From an uncultured Candidatus Melainabacteria bacterium (lineage in GTDB: Bacteria > Cyanobacteriota > Vampirovibrionia > Gastranaerophilales > Gastranaerophilaceae): 64,000 nt of DNA. The notes under the pieces are model-generated. The model was given only the letters and a program-made list of their open reading frames with translations, did not search any database and was not told the DNA's origin. Below are positions 33,735 to 42,063 of this stretch, in pieces (the stretch's first letter is position 1; every line of letters starts with the position of its first letter). The DNA lies in contig CAKVIC010000001.1 of NCBI GenBank assembly GCA_934754655.1, forward strand, positions 62,001 through 126,000. The letters run 5' to 3'. Position numbers and translations under genes: made by a program.

Positions 33735-33823
33735 CTAAACAAATAAGTAAATCATACAGCAAAGCAAATATAATACTACACTTCACACAATGGTTTTTAG
33801 AGTCTATATGACTCTTTTTTTTT
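33735..33823 (+). ncRNA. Candidate small RNA
   Basis: The interval from just after promoter-like box copy 1 to the T9 run of a rho-independent terminator, about 90 nt, non-coding. A TATAAT (33769-33774) inside could give a shorter 42-nt form. The only support is a promoter-like box and a terminator. Confidence 0.35.
33799..33823 (+). terminator. Rho-independent terminator
   Basis: AGAGTC-TATAT-GACTCT followed by nine T. There is no protein gene on this strand upstream until 32762, so it probably ends a small RNA. Confidence 0.7.
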
Positions 33824-33936
33824 GCTTATTTTTTTACATATAAAATGTTATATGTTATCTTTTGTAAAAATTTGTTTAAAACTATTGCATTAAATTAAAA
33901 AAATAAGTATACTAAATACACTTAATCGTATTTTAA

Positions 33937-33966
33937 TTGTAACAATTTTTTTTTAAAATGTTACAA
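33937..33966. repeat. TTGTAACA inverted repeat
   Basis: TTGTAACA (33937-33944) and TGTTACAA (33959-33966) separated by an AT-only spacer, ending four bases before the GCAATT box that precedes the gene at 34048. Position suits an operator or activator site. Confidence 0.4.
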
Positions 33967-33970
33967 AATA

Positions 33971-34001
33971 GCAATTTTAATAACTAGCTATACTTTATAT
34001 A
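33971..34001 (+). promoter_or_regulatory. GCAATT-N13-ATACTTTATATA promoter-like box, copy 2
   Basis: GCAATT 33971-33976, 13 bases, ATACTTTATATA 33990-34001, 46 bases before the start at 34048. Same spacing as copies at 33694 and 56685. Confidence 0.5.
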
Positions 34002-34047
34002 AATAAAGTGAAAAATACACTAAAAATATAGTGAAGGTTATATAACG

Positions 34048-36030
34048 TTGAAAGTACAGAATAGCTCAATAAATAAAAATATACAACAAAAAAATCATCA
34101 AAAAGATGACCCCATTAATGTTAATTTCAAATCTGCAGCAGGCATTAATTTCATAGGAAATTTTATGCAATTTTTTGAAAATCAAGGATTTTGGGCTTCA
34201 TTTTTATTGCAAGATACTATTGGCATGACATTTCCACGTGTTTACACCGGATATACACGTGATAAAGAAGTTACTGGGCATTATAATTTACAAGAAGGCA
34301 AAGAGGTCTTACTTCGAGAATCTATAACAGGGCCTTTAATGATGGCTGTTGCACCACTAGCTTTTATAGTTGCTTCTAAAGCCGGCAAAACAACAAATGT
34401 TAATTCTCAATTAATAAAACGTTTTGGCAAAAATTTAGAAGAAATGTTATCAAAGCCCGATTTTAACAAAGACTTATTAAAAAACAAAGAACAATTCAAA
34501 GAAACATATTTGAAAAAGAATGTTGAAGATATCATAAAAGAAACATTAGGCGAAAAACATGTTAATGAAGAATCTATAAATTATGTTTATGAACAACTTA
34601 AAAACATTGATAATCCGCCTGCAAATATCAAATGGCATAAAGTAAAAAAATACAAAGCAGAATGTTTGGGCAAAATTTCTGAATTTTTTAATAACAATCG
34701 ATATGAAAATTTTGACAACCTAAGTTCTTTAGGCAAGGTAACATTATCTGTGAAAGGTTTTGAAAATAAAGAATATGCTTCTAACAAAGCTTTTGATGCA
34801 TTAACTAAATACAGCGAAGATGTTATCAGCAAAAACAAAAATTTAGCAGAATTTGATACTGAAAAAGCACAAAATATTACGAATAGTCTTGTCGCAAAGC
34901 GTGTTATAACGAATATTGCAACGATAGCTGCAACACTTGTTGCATTATTTAATGTACCTAAAATATACGCTACTAATGCTATTGCCCCAGGAGCTCGTAC
35001 GGCAATGGAATTAAAAGCTAAAAAAGACGCTCAACAAAATAACAATTTCGCAGATGCAAATACGTTAGATGCAAATAATATACAAGAAAATTCTGAATCT
35101 AAAGAAGTTTCATTTAAAGGCAAAGATAACAAATCTATACTTTCAAGAATCGGAAAATTTTTATCTAAAAACATTGGTGACAGAATATCTGGCAATTATG
35201 AATATGACGGTAACAATTTCACAAATCCTTTGATGACAGCTTTATCAGTCTTTGGATTAATTTTACCTAGAGCTTTAACAGCATACAGAAGAGCACACAT
35301 TGATGAGCATGATAGACGTGACCATTCAGAACTTTATGAAGTAATTATCAGAGATTTAATCTCAAGTTTATCAATAATTTATGCTGTGCCACTTTTAACA
35401 AGAGGATTTTTGTATTGTTACGAAAAAACAAAAGGGTTTGTATTATTAGACAAAAATCAAAATGGTAATATGTTTAAAGAATTAGTAAACCCAATGAGCA
35501 AAACTTCAGTTTTATCTTTAGAACAGCTAAAAAGTATTTATGGCAATATTAATTCTTATGACAAATTATTAAACTTCTGTTCTTATATTGAAAAAAATGG
35601 TGGCGATTTACAAAAAATTCTACTAAGATCTCCGGATGCAAAATTATGGTTTAACGACAAAACTTTTAAATTAGAATCATTAAAAAAACAATCTAAAAAA
35701 GAAAAAAATGATAAAATTATTTCCTTTATTAAAAGCTTAAAAGAAGATAACAAAGGTTTATCAACGCTATCTCTTGATGAGCAAGTTAAAAAAGTTATGG
35801 ATTATACAAGCAAAGAAGCTATAAATAAAAACAAAATTTTATCGTATGCTAGAGGATTGAATTCAATACCTGCAGCCATTGCTATGGTAATAATTTCACC
35901 AGTTTTATTAGGAATAATAATCCCTAAAATCACATACGCGCATTCTCGCCATTACCACGAAAAACGTGAGGCAGAAGGCATTGAGCTTACAAAGAAAAAA
36001 CAACAAGCTTTAGCAAATACTCAATCATAA
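34048..36030 (+). CDS. Large membrane protein with N-terminal F-K motif
   Basis: A 660-residue protein from a TTG with AAGG ten bases upstream; no nearer ATG exists. The leader is Asn/Gln/Lys-rich and contains INVNFKSAAG (about residues 23-32), with a further VSFKG at about 353-357. Several hydrophobic segments (about residues 92-112, 293-312, 395-415, 435-470 and 610-635) indicate a polytopic membrane protein with long charged cytoplasmic loops and an unusual HIDEHDRRDHSELYE stretch. I do not recognise the family. It is preceded by the special promoter-like box copy 2. Confidence 0.7.
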   Translation: MKVQNSSINKNIQQKNHQKDDPINVNFKSAAGINFIGNFMQFFENQGFWASFLLQDTIGMTFPRVYTGYTRDKEVTGHYNLQEGKEVLLRESITGPLMMAVAPLAFIVASKAGKTTNVNSQLIKRFGKNLEEMLSKPDFNKDLLKNKEQFKETYLKKNVEDIIKETLGEKHVNEESINYVYEQLKNIDNPPANIKWHKVKKYKAECLGKISEFFNNNRYENFDNLSSLGKVTLSVKGFENKEYASNKAFDALTKYSEDVISKNKNLAEFDTEKAQNITNSLVAKRVITNIATIAATLVALFNVPKIYATNAIAPGARTAMELKAKKDAQQNNNFADANTLDANNIQENSESKEVSFKGKDNKSILSRIGKFLSKNIGDRISGNYEYDGNNFTNPLMTALSVFGLILPRALTAYRRAHIDEHDRRDHSELYEVIIRDLISSLSIIYAVPLLTRGFLYCYEKTKGFVLLDKNQNGNMFKELVNPMSKTSVLSLEQLKSIYGNINSYDKLLNFCSYIEKNGGDLQKILLRSPDAKLWFNDKTFKLESLKKQSKKEKNDKIISFIKSLKEDNKGLSTLSLDEQVKKVMDYTSKEAINKNKILSYARGLNSIPAAIAMVIISPVLLGIIIPKITYAHSRHYHEKREAEGIELTKKKQQALANTQS

Positions 36031-36687
36031 ATAATTTGCTAAAATTGATTTTACATAATTTTGAGTTTCTTTATAAGGTGGAACTCCATCATACTTATCT
36101 ACAGCTCCAGGACCAGCATTATATGCAGCAAGGGCAAGTATGACATTTCCATTATATTTATTTAACATTGAACTTAAATATTTGACCCCGCCCTCAATAT
36201 TTTGCTCGGGGTCTAGTGGATTTGTAACTCCTAACCCTCTTGCGGTCGCAGGCATTAACTGCATCAAACCTAATGCCCCAACTTTTGATTTAGCATTAGG
36301 ATTAAAGCCTGATTCTTGCTTTATCACAGCATTAACTAGTTTTTCATCAACACCATGTTTTTGAGAAATTTTGGAAACCAGTTTTTTTATACCGGAAGTT
36401 CTATCACTAACTTTTTGGGTATTATTTGGTGTAATATTATTTATTCTTTGAGCACTTACTCTTGCAGAATTTCCCGTCAGCAAATCTCCAAATTTAACTT
36501 TACCAGAAGCTTTTAAAACGTTATCAAAACTTTCAATCTTAGCAGGATTTGTAGCATTAATATTTTTTTCAACAGGACTCCATTGCGCATTATACTTTTG
36601 CACATAGCTATTCATTTGAGCCGCGCGTTGCATTGCACTGGCCTGCCCCCCTGATGAAAGTAAATTTTGTATCATTGCTGAAAACAT
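36025..36687 (-). CDS. SLT-type lytic transglycosylase
   Basis: A 220-residue protein whose C-terminal 120 residues form a soluble lytic transglycosylase domain that cleaves peptidoglycan. The catalytic glutamate is E125 in VIKQESGFNP, followed by GALGLMQLMPATARGLG and LALAAYNAGPGAVDKY, all typical. There is no signal peptide; the N-terminal 95 residues are Ser/Asn/Gln-rich. Transglycosylases without signal peptides are often exported with flagellar rods or other secretion machines, which would fit a flagellated cell. Overlaps the convergent gene by six bases. Confidence 0.88.
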   Translation of the reverse strand: MFSAMIQNLLSSGGQASAMQRAAQMNSYVQKYNAQWSPVEKNINATNPAKIESFDNVLKASGKVKFGDLLTGNSARVSAQRINNITPNNTQKVSDRTSGIKKLVSKISQKHGVDEKLVNAVIKQESGFNPNAKSKVGALGLMQLMPATARGLGVTNPLDPEQNIEGGVKYLSSMLNKYNGNVILALAAYNAGPGAVDKYDGVPPYKETQNYVKSILANYL

Positions 36688-36818
36688 ATTTTAATCCTTT
36701 ATATATATTTATAACGTATATTAATTATGAAACTTTAGACAAATAATCAAAAATACATTATATGGATTAATAATTATTTGCCTAAAGTCAAAATTAGAAA
36801 TAAAAGTTAGCAAATAAA

Positions 36819-37478
36819 CTATACAAGCCCCTCTTTAAGAGCTTTTACAGCGGCTTGTGTTCTATCATCAACAACCAATTTTTGTATAATATTGCAAACA
36901 TGCGCTTTTGCGGTATGTTCACTTATCGTCAATGTTCTTGCAATCTCGCTATTCGATTGACCATCAACAATCAGTTTTAAGACTTCATATTCTCGTTGTG
37001 TTAAATTAGAATGACGTTCTTTGAAAACACTTCGCGAAAGTTGCCTTGACGGAATAACACCTAAATTTTTATCTCGTATGAAAGGAACAACTTTAGGGTC
37101 AAGCCACATAGCGCCTGATTTAACCATTTTTATAACATTCATCAAAAACTCTGTAGCAATATCTTTTATAACATAAGCACTAGCACCAGCTTGCAATGCT
37201 TGAGTTAATTCTTCCTCTGTAGTATGCGAGGTCAAAATAATAATTTTTATATTGTTATTATGTTCTAAAATTATTTTTGTGACAGCAATTCCAGACATAT
37301 CAGGTAAACCAATATCCATTAATATTACATCAGGTTTTATCAATTTTGCCTTTTCAATTGCATCTTTGCCGTTTGTTGCTTCACCTATTATTTCCAAATC
37401 GGGATAATCACAAAAAAGTGATTGAATACCAATACGCATTAGTTTTTGATCTTCTACAAGTAATATTTTTATATGCAT
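36819..37478 (-). CDS. NarL/LuxR-family response regulator
   Basis: A 219-residue two-component regulator: receiver domain (1-120) with acidic pair E9-D10, phosphorylation site D55 in ILMDIGLPD and ILTSHTTEEE after it, then a LuxR-type helix-turn-helix (about 150-215; LTQREYEVLKLIVDGQSNSE). It should bind DNA when phosphorylated. No histidine kinase gene adjoins it, so it is an orphan here. Good AGGAGG site. Confidence 0.92.
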   Translation of the reverse strand: MHIKILLVEDQKLMRIGIQSLFCDYPDLEIIGEATNGKDAIEKAKLIKPDVILMDIGLPDMSGIAVTKIILEHNNNIKIIILTSHTTEEELTQALQAGASAYVIKDIATEFLMNVIKMVKSGAMWLDPKVVPFIRDKNLGVIPSRQLSRSVFKERHSNLTQREYEVLKLIVDGQSNSEIARTLTISEHTAKAHVCNIIQKLVVDDRTQAAVKALKEGLV

Positions 37479-37612
37479 TACGAACCTCCTTGTATCAAGA
37501 CAAACTTTGTCATACTAATATTAAAGCATTATTAATATAACTCTATTGAACAAAAGAGGTTACAAATGTAGGTTTTTTCACTAATTAAATTTTTAAATAT
37601 TTTTTGAAAAAT

Positions 37613-37810
37613 TTAACCACGTTTTACAACGGTTGTAATTTGTTCGCCATAACTATTTACAGTACCATTAGTTTCTTCAATTGTATAAGAAATCTCAGGA
37701 TTTTCTTTTTTTTGAGTCTCAGCTAATTCTAAAGCTTTATCAAAATCCTTAAATTCACCAACCATTTCCGGATCAAATGATGTTGGTGTATCTATATAAA
37801 CTTGATACAT
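37613..37810 (-). CDS. Small conserved-looking cytoplasmic protein
   Basis: A 65-residue acidic protein (MYQVYIDTPTSFDPEM start, FKDFDKALELAETQKKENP middle). Start at 37810 chosen because GGAGG lies nine bases upstream; the earlier GTG at 37825 overlaps that site. Composition suggests a compact alpha/beta fold. Function unknown. Confidence 0.55.
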   Translation of the reverse strand: MYQVYIDTPTSFDPEMVGEFKDFDKALELAETQKKENPEISYTIEETNGTVNSYGEQITTVVKRG

Positions 37811-37875
37811 AATAAAATCCTCCACTAATTTAATAATACATCAAAAACTCAACATAACAAATTTTAGCCTAATTA

Positions 37876-38472
37876 TTATAATTCTTGCTCTGGTGCTGTT
37901 TTTGAATATAAATTTAGACTAATTTTTGACATCAAAATAGTTTTATCTTTTTCATACGGAGTAACTTCAACATTATCCATTTTTATATAATATGGATAAC
38001 TATAAATGCTTTCTAAAAATTTACCTAAATTTTCATAATTTGAAATCAAATCCATGTCAACTTGGCATACAAAATAATTTCCAGAGCCATTTTTTACAAA
38101 AGAATCATTTTCAGGATTATATGTATACTCTATATTCTTTACTCTTATAGAATTCAAATTTAACATCTCAAGCAAATCTTTATACACAGTAAAAAACAAT
38201 GTATCATTGCCTAAATCTGATTCTTCAGGCGCGTAAACCCTTTTTTGAGCTTTATTTAAATTATTTTTTAATCTAGCCTTTTTTGCATTAATAACTTCTA
38301 TATCTTTTTTTAATTTTTCAAGTTTCAAATTGCTTGATTCCAAATTGCTATTTAAATCTTGAATTTCTGTTGATTTAGGCATAAAAACTAAATAAACACT
38401 TATTAATAAAGTTACAAGTACAACACCTGCAAATAACATTATTCCGTAATATTTTTTATATTTTTCATCCAT
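37876..38472 (-). CDS. pilO: PilO-like type IV pilus assembly protein
   Basis: A 198-residue inner-membrane protein: short cytoplasmic start, one helix (about 10-30), a coiled coil (about 35-80) and a periplasmic ferredoxin-like domain (about 85-195). That layout and the location directly after a PilM-PilN fusion identify PilO, which with PilN links the cytoplasmic PilM to the outer-membrane secretin of the pilus machine. Sequence conservation in PilO is low, so context carries much of the weight. Confidence 0.72.
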   Translation of the reverse strand: MDEKYKKYYGIMLFAGVVLVTLLISVYLVFMPKSTEIQDLNSNLESSNLKLEKLKKDIEVINAKKARLKNNLNKAQKRVYAPEESDLGNDTLFFTVYKDLLEMLNLNSIRVKNIEYTYNPENDSFVKNGSGNYFVCQVDMDLISNYENLGKFLESIYSYPYYIKMDNVEVTPYEKDKTILMSKISLNLYSKTAPEQEL

Positions 38473-38487
38473 TGTAATATATCCTCA

Positions 38488-40149
38488 TTACTCAATTGGC
38501 TCTAAATTAGGTATTGCACCTTTTGAATTACTTTTACTATCACCGTTTTTATTATTAGCATCGACTTTTACTTTTTCTTCTTCTGGAGCATCTGAAATTT
38601 TAAATTCGTAATAATCAGCATTTAATGATGTTAAAATAGAATCTGCTTCAAAATTTTCAGAAGGAGATATTGATTTAGAACTAGACTTTGTTGCCAAATT
38701 AAGTCGTTGTAATTTCAACTTAGAATCTGCATCATAATCCTTAATGTTTCTATAAAAGCTATATACGCTCTCCAAATTTTCTGCTTGACCAGAAATTGTA
38801 GTATTACCTTCACCACCCAAATTTAAATAAGTTAACCACAATTTTTGTGGAATTTCAGTCCCTACAATTGTATAATAAGTATAAATTGATTTATTATTTA
38901 CCAAACCAATTGCAATTTCATCACCCTCATCAAACAATTTTGCAGATACAAAATCTTTATTAGCATCAATAAATTGTTGTTGGGTATTTATATCTTGAGT
39001 TAATGCATCCAAAGCTTTCTTTTTACTAGAAATAACTGATTGCATTGAAATAAATACCAAAACAAATATTACAGCAAAGATAACAGCATATACAATACTA
39101 GCTTTTATCATATTTTCTATAGATAATTCGTATTCTTTATTTCCAAATTTAATAATCGGCGGTTGTTCACTTAAAAATACATCGCCTAACTCTTTATTAA
39201 ATAAATTAAAATTCGCTACGGATACTTTTTCAAAAGTTTTCTTAATAGCTGCACCAATAACGTCTAAAGAAACATTTTTAAGAGGAATATTTTCATCTAC
39301 ATCAATAAAAGGTTCTGTAGCTAAATTGTTTGCCTCTTGATATAAAATCGTACTATTATAATCAACATGTTTTGAAAGTTCTTGTGCACTTATTAAATTC
39401 GTTTTTGAAACAATGTATAAATATTGAGAAGGAATTCTATTTAATATTGGCGCTATCGCAGACAATACCGTATCATAATTCTCTTTTTCACCTAAAACTT
39501 CACCAATGCCTAATGGCACACTATAGCAATCCATATAGACTTTACCTTGCATAGCAACAATGTTTAAACGATTAGAATCTACAATAACAAGGGTCCACAT
39601 TGAATCTTGAGAAATATCAACCCTTCCATTAAATATTAAAGAGTTTAAAATTGAATTTGTTGACACATCGATATTTTTCAAAGAATAACCCAATTCTTTT
39701 ATTTGAATTGCAATTTCAATTAACATTGATTTTTGAGCTACAATATAAGCAATTTTATTAAATTGAATCGTAGAAACTGGCATTGTGCATGCGCTTATAT
39801 TAAAATTACCATCAGTAAAAATGTTTTCATCTTCTATTTCAGTTTCTATCAAAGATTGAACTTGGTTAATATTTAAACTTGCAGGATAATCATTAACATG
39901 CATAACAGAAGTCGGCAATGTCAAATAGACTTCAGCCCCTACAGGTATTTGTAACTCAGCAAAAAGCTCTTGCAAATTATTTTTAAATATATCCATATCC
40001 GCAATAACATTTCTCACAAAATCATACGTTAACGGACGTTGACCATATTTTATAACCTTTCTAGCAGCATAATCGATTTGTGCAACTTCTAAACCATTTT
40101 CCGCAGATATAGCTATACCAACCTGCACCTTTTTATCAAAATTTAGCAT
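38488..40149 (-). CDS. pilM: PilM-PilN fusion, type IV pilus assembly
   Basis: A 553-residue protein joining two proteins that are usually separate. Residues 1-325 form an actin-like PilM ATPase domain (FDKKVQVGIAISAENGLEVA, ending before residue 340); a membrane helix follows (about 350-371, IVYAVIFAVIFVLVFI) and then a PilN-like periplasmic part with a coiled coil and the LNLGGEGNTTISGQAENLES pattern (about 430-500). The tail is Lys/Asn/Ser-rich. Co-transcribed with pilO 15 bases later. Normally PilM binds the short cytoplasmic N-terminus of PilN, so a fusion would fix this contact. Confidence 0.78.
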   Translation of the reverse strand: MLNFDKKVQVGIAISAENGLEVAQIDYAARKVIKYGQRPLTYDFVRNVIADMDIFKNNLQELFAELQIPVGAEVYLTLPTSVMHVNDYPASLNINQVQSLIETEIEDENIFTDGNFNISACTMPVSTIQFNKIAYIVAQKSMLIEIAIQIKELGYSLKNIDVSTNSILNSLIFNGRVDISQDSMWTLVIVDSNRLNIVAMQGKVYMDCYSVPLGIGEVLGEKENYDTVLSAIAPILNRIPSQYLYIVSKTNLISAQELSKHVDYNSTILYQEANNLATEPFIDVDENIPLKNVSLDVIGAAIKKTFEKVSVANFNLFNKELGDVFLSEQPPIIKFGNKEYELSIENMIKASIVYAVIFAVIFVLVFISMQSVISSKKKALDALTQDINTQQQFIDANKDFVSAKLFDEGDEIAIGLVNNKSIYTYYTIVGTEIPQKLWLTYLNLGGEGNTTISGQAENLESVYSFYRNIKDYDADSKLKLQRLNLATKSSSKSISPSENFEADSILTSLNADYYEFKISDAPEEEKVKVDANNKNGDSKSNSKGAIPNLEPIE

Positions 40150-40290
40150 TTTCTATCTTCCTATTTTTTTTCATTATATAATAAAATAAGAAATTTGTAT
40201 ACAAGGTTTAAAATTATAATTCAGACAGATTTTTCATCAATCTTTTTCTCAAAAAATAATGATATAATAGAAATTATTAATAGGTACGAA

Positions 40291-41055
40291 ATGACAGAAG
40301 AAAATTTTATATATGGTAAAAATTCTATAATAGAAGCTTTAGAATCAGGAGATAGAGAATTTAATAAGATTCTTATTTCTAATTCTGCAAGAAATGATGA
40401 AAAAATTGAAAAGATAAAAAAACTTGCACAAAACAATGGGGTTGTATTTCAATTTGTTAATAAAGAAAAATTGAATCAAATTGCGCCAGAGTGTAATCAC
40501 CAAGGAGTTTTAGCACAAGTAGCACCAATTAATTACTTACCTTTAGATGATTTTTTAGAAACTTATAACGATAAAAAACAAACCGTTGTAATACTTGACG
40601 GAATAGAAGATTCTCATAATCTTGGCGCAATAATACGTTCTTGTGTTTGTGCGGGTATTGACGCAATAATACTGCCCTCAAGGCGCGGAGTTTTAATAAA
40701 TTCTACCGTTGAAAAAACAAGTGCTGGCGCTGTTAATCACATAAAAATAATAAAAGTTAACAGTATTGTGAACGCTGTTCAAAAATTGAAAGAACACGAC
40801 TACTGGGTAATTGCTTCAGATCATCATTCTAATAATAATTACTATGATGTTGATTATACAGATATCAATATAGCATTAATTATGGGGGCAGAACATGCCG
40901 GAATTTCAAAATCATTGTTAAAACTTTCTGACTATAAAGTTGCAATACCAATGTTGACAAATTTTAATTCCTTAAACGTTTCTAACGCAACAGCTATAAT
41001 ATTATTTGAAATCGTCAAACAAAAATTGCAACAAAATTCTAAAAAGAGGGGCTAA
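40291..41055 (+). CDS. rlmB: 23S rRNA 2'-O-methyltransferase, TrmH/SpoU family (RlmB)
   Basis: A 254-residue SPOUT methyltransferase. I start at 40291 (MTEENFIYGKNSI), where the family begins; the reading could extend upstream to 40195 but that part is not conserved-looking. An N-terminal substrate-binding domain (1-75) precedes the knotted catalytic domain with motif 1 DSHNLGAIIRS, motif 2 IMGAEHAGIS and motif 3 IPMLTNFNSLNVSNATAI. RlmB methylates G2251 in the peptidyl-transferase centre; TrmH-type tRNA methylation is the alternative. The sigma-factor gene follows at once. Confidence 0.88.
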   Translation: MTEENFIYGKNSIIEALESGDREFNKILISNSARNDEKIEKIKKLAQNNGVVFQFVNKEKLNQIAPECNHQGVLAQVAPINYLPLDDFLETYNDKKQTVVILDGIEDSHNLGAIIRSCVCAGIDAIILPSRRGVLINSTVEKTSAGAVNHIKIIKVNSIVNAVQKLKEHDYWVIASDHHSNNNYYDVDYTDINIALIMGAEHAGISKSLLKLSDYKVAIPMLTNFNSLNVSNATAIILFEIVKQKLQQNSKKRG

Positions 41056-41056
41056 A

Positions 41057-42058
41057 ATGAGTAAGCAAAAAGAAAATTTAAATATTATGATAGATGATAT
41101 TTCTGATGAAGGAGTTGATTTCAATAACCTTGAAGAAATTCAAGCTGAAGATGATGATAATATTTCTATTGAGGAGCCTAAAACTCAAGAAAGCCTATCT
41201 TCTGTAAATTCTGATGACTCTGTAAAAATATACTTACAACAAATCGGAAAAATTCCTCTACTCTCTAGCGAAGAAGAGCTAAAAGTAGCAAAAGAAATTT
41301 ATGAAACACAAAGCGAAGTTGCTCGCAAAGTTTTAATAAATGCAAATTTACGCTTAGTTGTAAGCATTGCTAAAAAATACATTGGACGCGGTTTATCATT
41401 TTTAGATTTAATACAAGAAGGTAATTTAGGTTTAATCAAAGCTACTGAAAAATTTGATTATACCAAAGGATATAAGTTCTCGACTTATGCAACTTGGTGG
41501 ATTCAACAATCTATTACACGTGCTATTGCAGACAAAGCACGCATAATCCGTTTACCAATCCACTTAATAGAATCAATAAATAAAATAAAAAAAACAACGT
41601 TGGATTTAACAACAGAACTTGGAAGAATCCCAAATAAACAAGAAATTGCAGATAAAATGGAAATTTCAGTTGCAAAATTAACATCGATAATTAAATCAAC
41701 TCAGTCAACGATAAGCATTGACACTCCAACCGGACAAAAAGATGATTCAAATAAAATAATTGACTACATTGTTGACGAATCAACTCTAGCACCGGAAACA
41801 TTAGTTTCTCAAGAAAGTTTGCTTGATGACATCAAGGGCATGCTTGAGCAACTAAGTCAAAAAGAACGCGATGTCTTGATTTTACGTTTTGGTTTAAACA
41901 ACAATGGCAATAAAAAAACACTTGATGAAATTGGAACAATTTATGGAGTTTCGAGAGAAAGAATTAGACAAATTGAAAATCGCGCAATTTCTAAATTAAA
42001 AAAATTGTGTAAAAACAAAAATCTAACAGTAGGATTGAAAAATTATTTTGGAGCTTAA
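41057..42058 (+). CDS. rpoD: Primary-type RNA polymerase sigma factor (sigma-70 family)
   Basis: A 333-residue factor from the ATG at 41057 (AGAGGGGC site); an earlier in-frame start overlaps rlmB and lacks one. An acidic N-terminus is followed by region 1.2 (DDSVKIYLQQIGKIPLL), region 2 (NLRLVVSIAKKYIGRGLSFL, FSTYATWWIQQSI), region 3 and region 4 (LDEIGTIYGVSRERIRQIEN). This fits a group 1 or group 2 factor of cyanobacterial type. It should read the TTGACA/TATAAT promoters seen here. Sits one base after rlmB and five before a TPR gene. Confidence 0.9.
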   Translation: MSKQKENLNIMIDDISDEGVDFNNLEEIQAEDDDNISIEEPKTQESLSSVNSDDSVKIYLQQIGKIPLLSSEEELKVAKEIYETQSEVARKVLINANLRLVVSIAKKYIGRGLSFLDLIQEGNLGLIKATEKFDYTKGYKFSTYATWWIQQSITRAIADKARIIRLPIHLIESINKIKKTTLDLTTELGRIPNKQEIADKMEISVAKLTSIIKSTQSTISIDTPTGQKDDSNKIIDYIVDESTLAPETLVSQESLLDDIKGMLEQLSQKERDVLILRFGLNNNGNKKTLDEIGTIYGVSRERIRQIENRAISKLKKLCKNKNLTVGLKNYFGA

Positions 42059-42063
42059 ATATA

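Larger units (their letters stand above)
33540..34047. other. Regulatory interval without a protein gene
   Basis: About 510 bases, part of a 647-bp gap between rpmI and the gene at 34048. It holds four GCTRR pentamers (33633-33652), the ATTCAAAATGT/TTGTAACAA element (33653-33678), a GCAATT-N13-ATACTTTATATA promoter-like box (33694-33724), a possible small RNA ending in a terminator (33799-33823), a TTGTAACA inverted repeat (33937-33966) and a second copy of the box (33971-34001). No open frame of convincing length was found. Confidence 0.6.
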
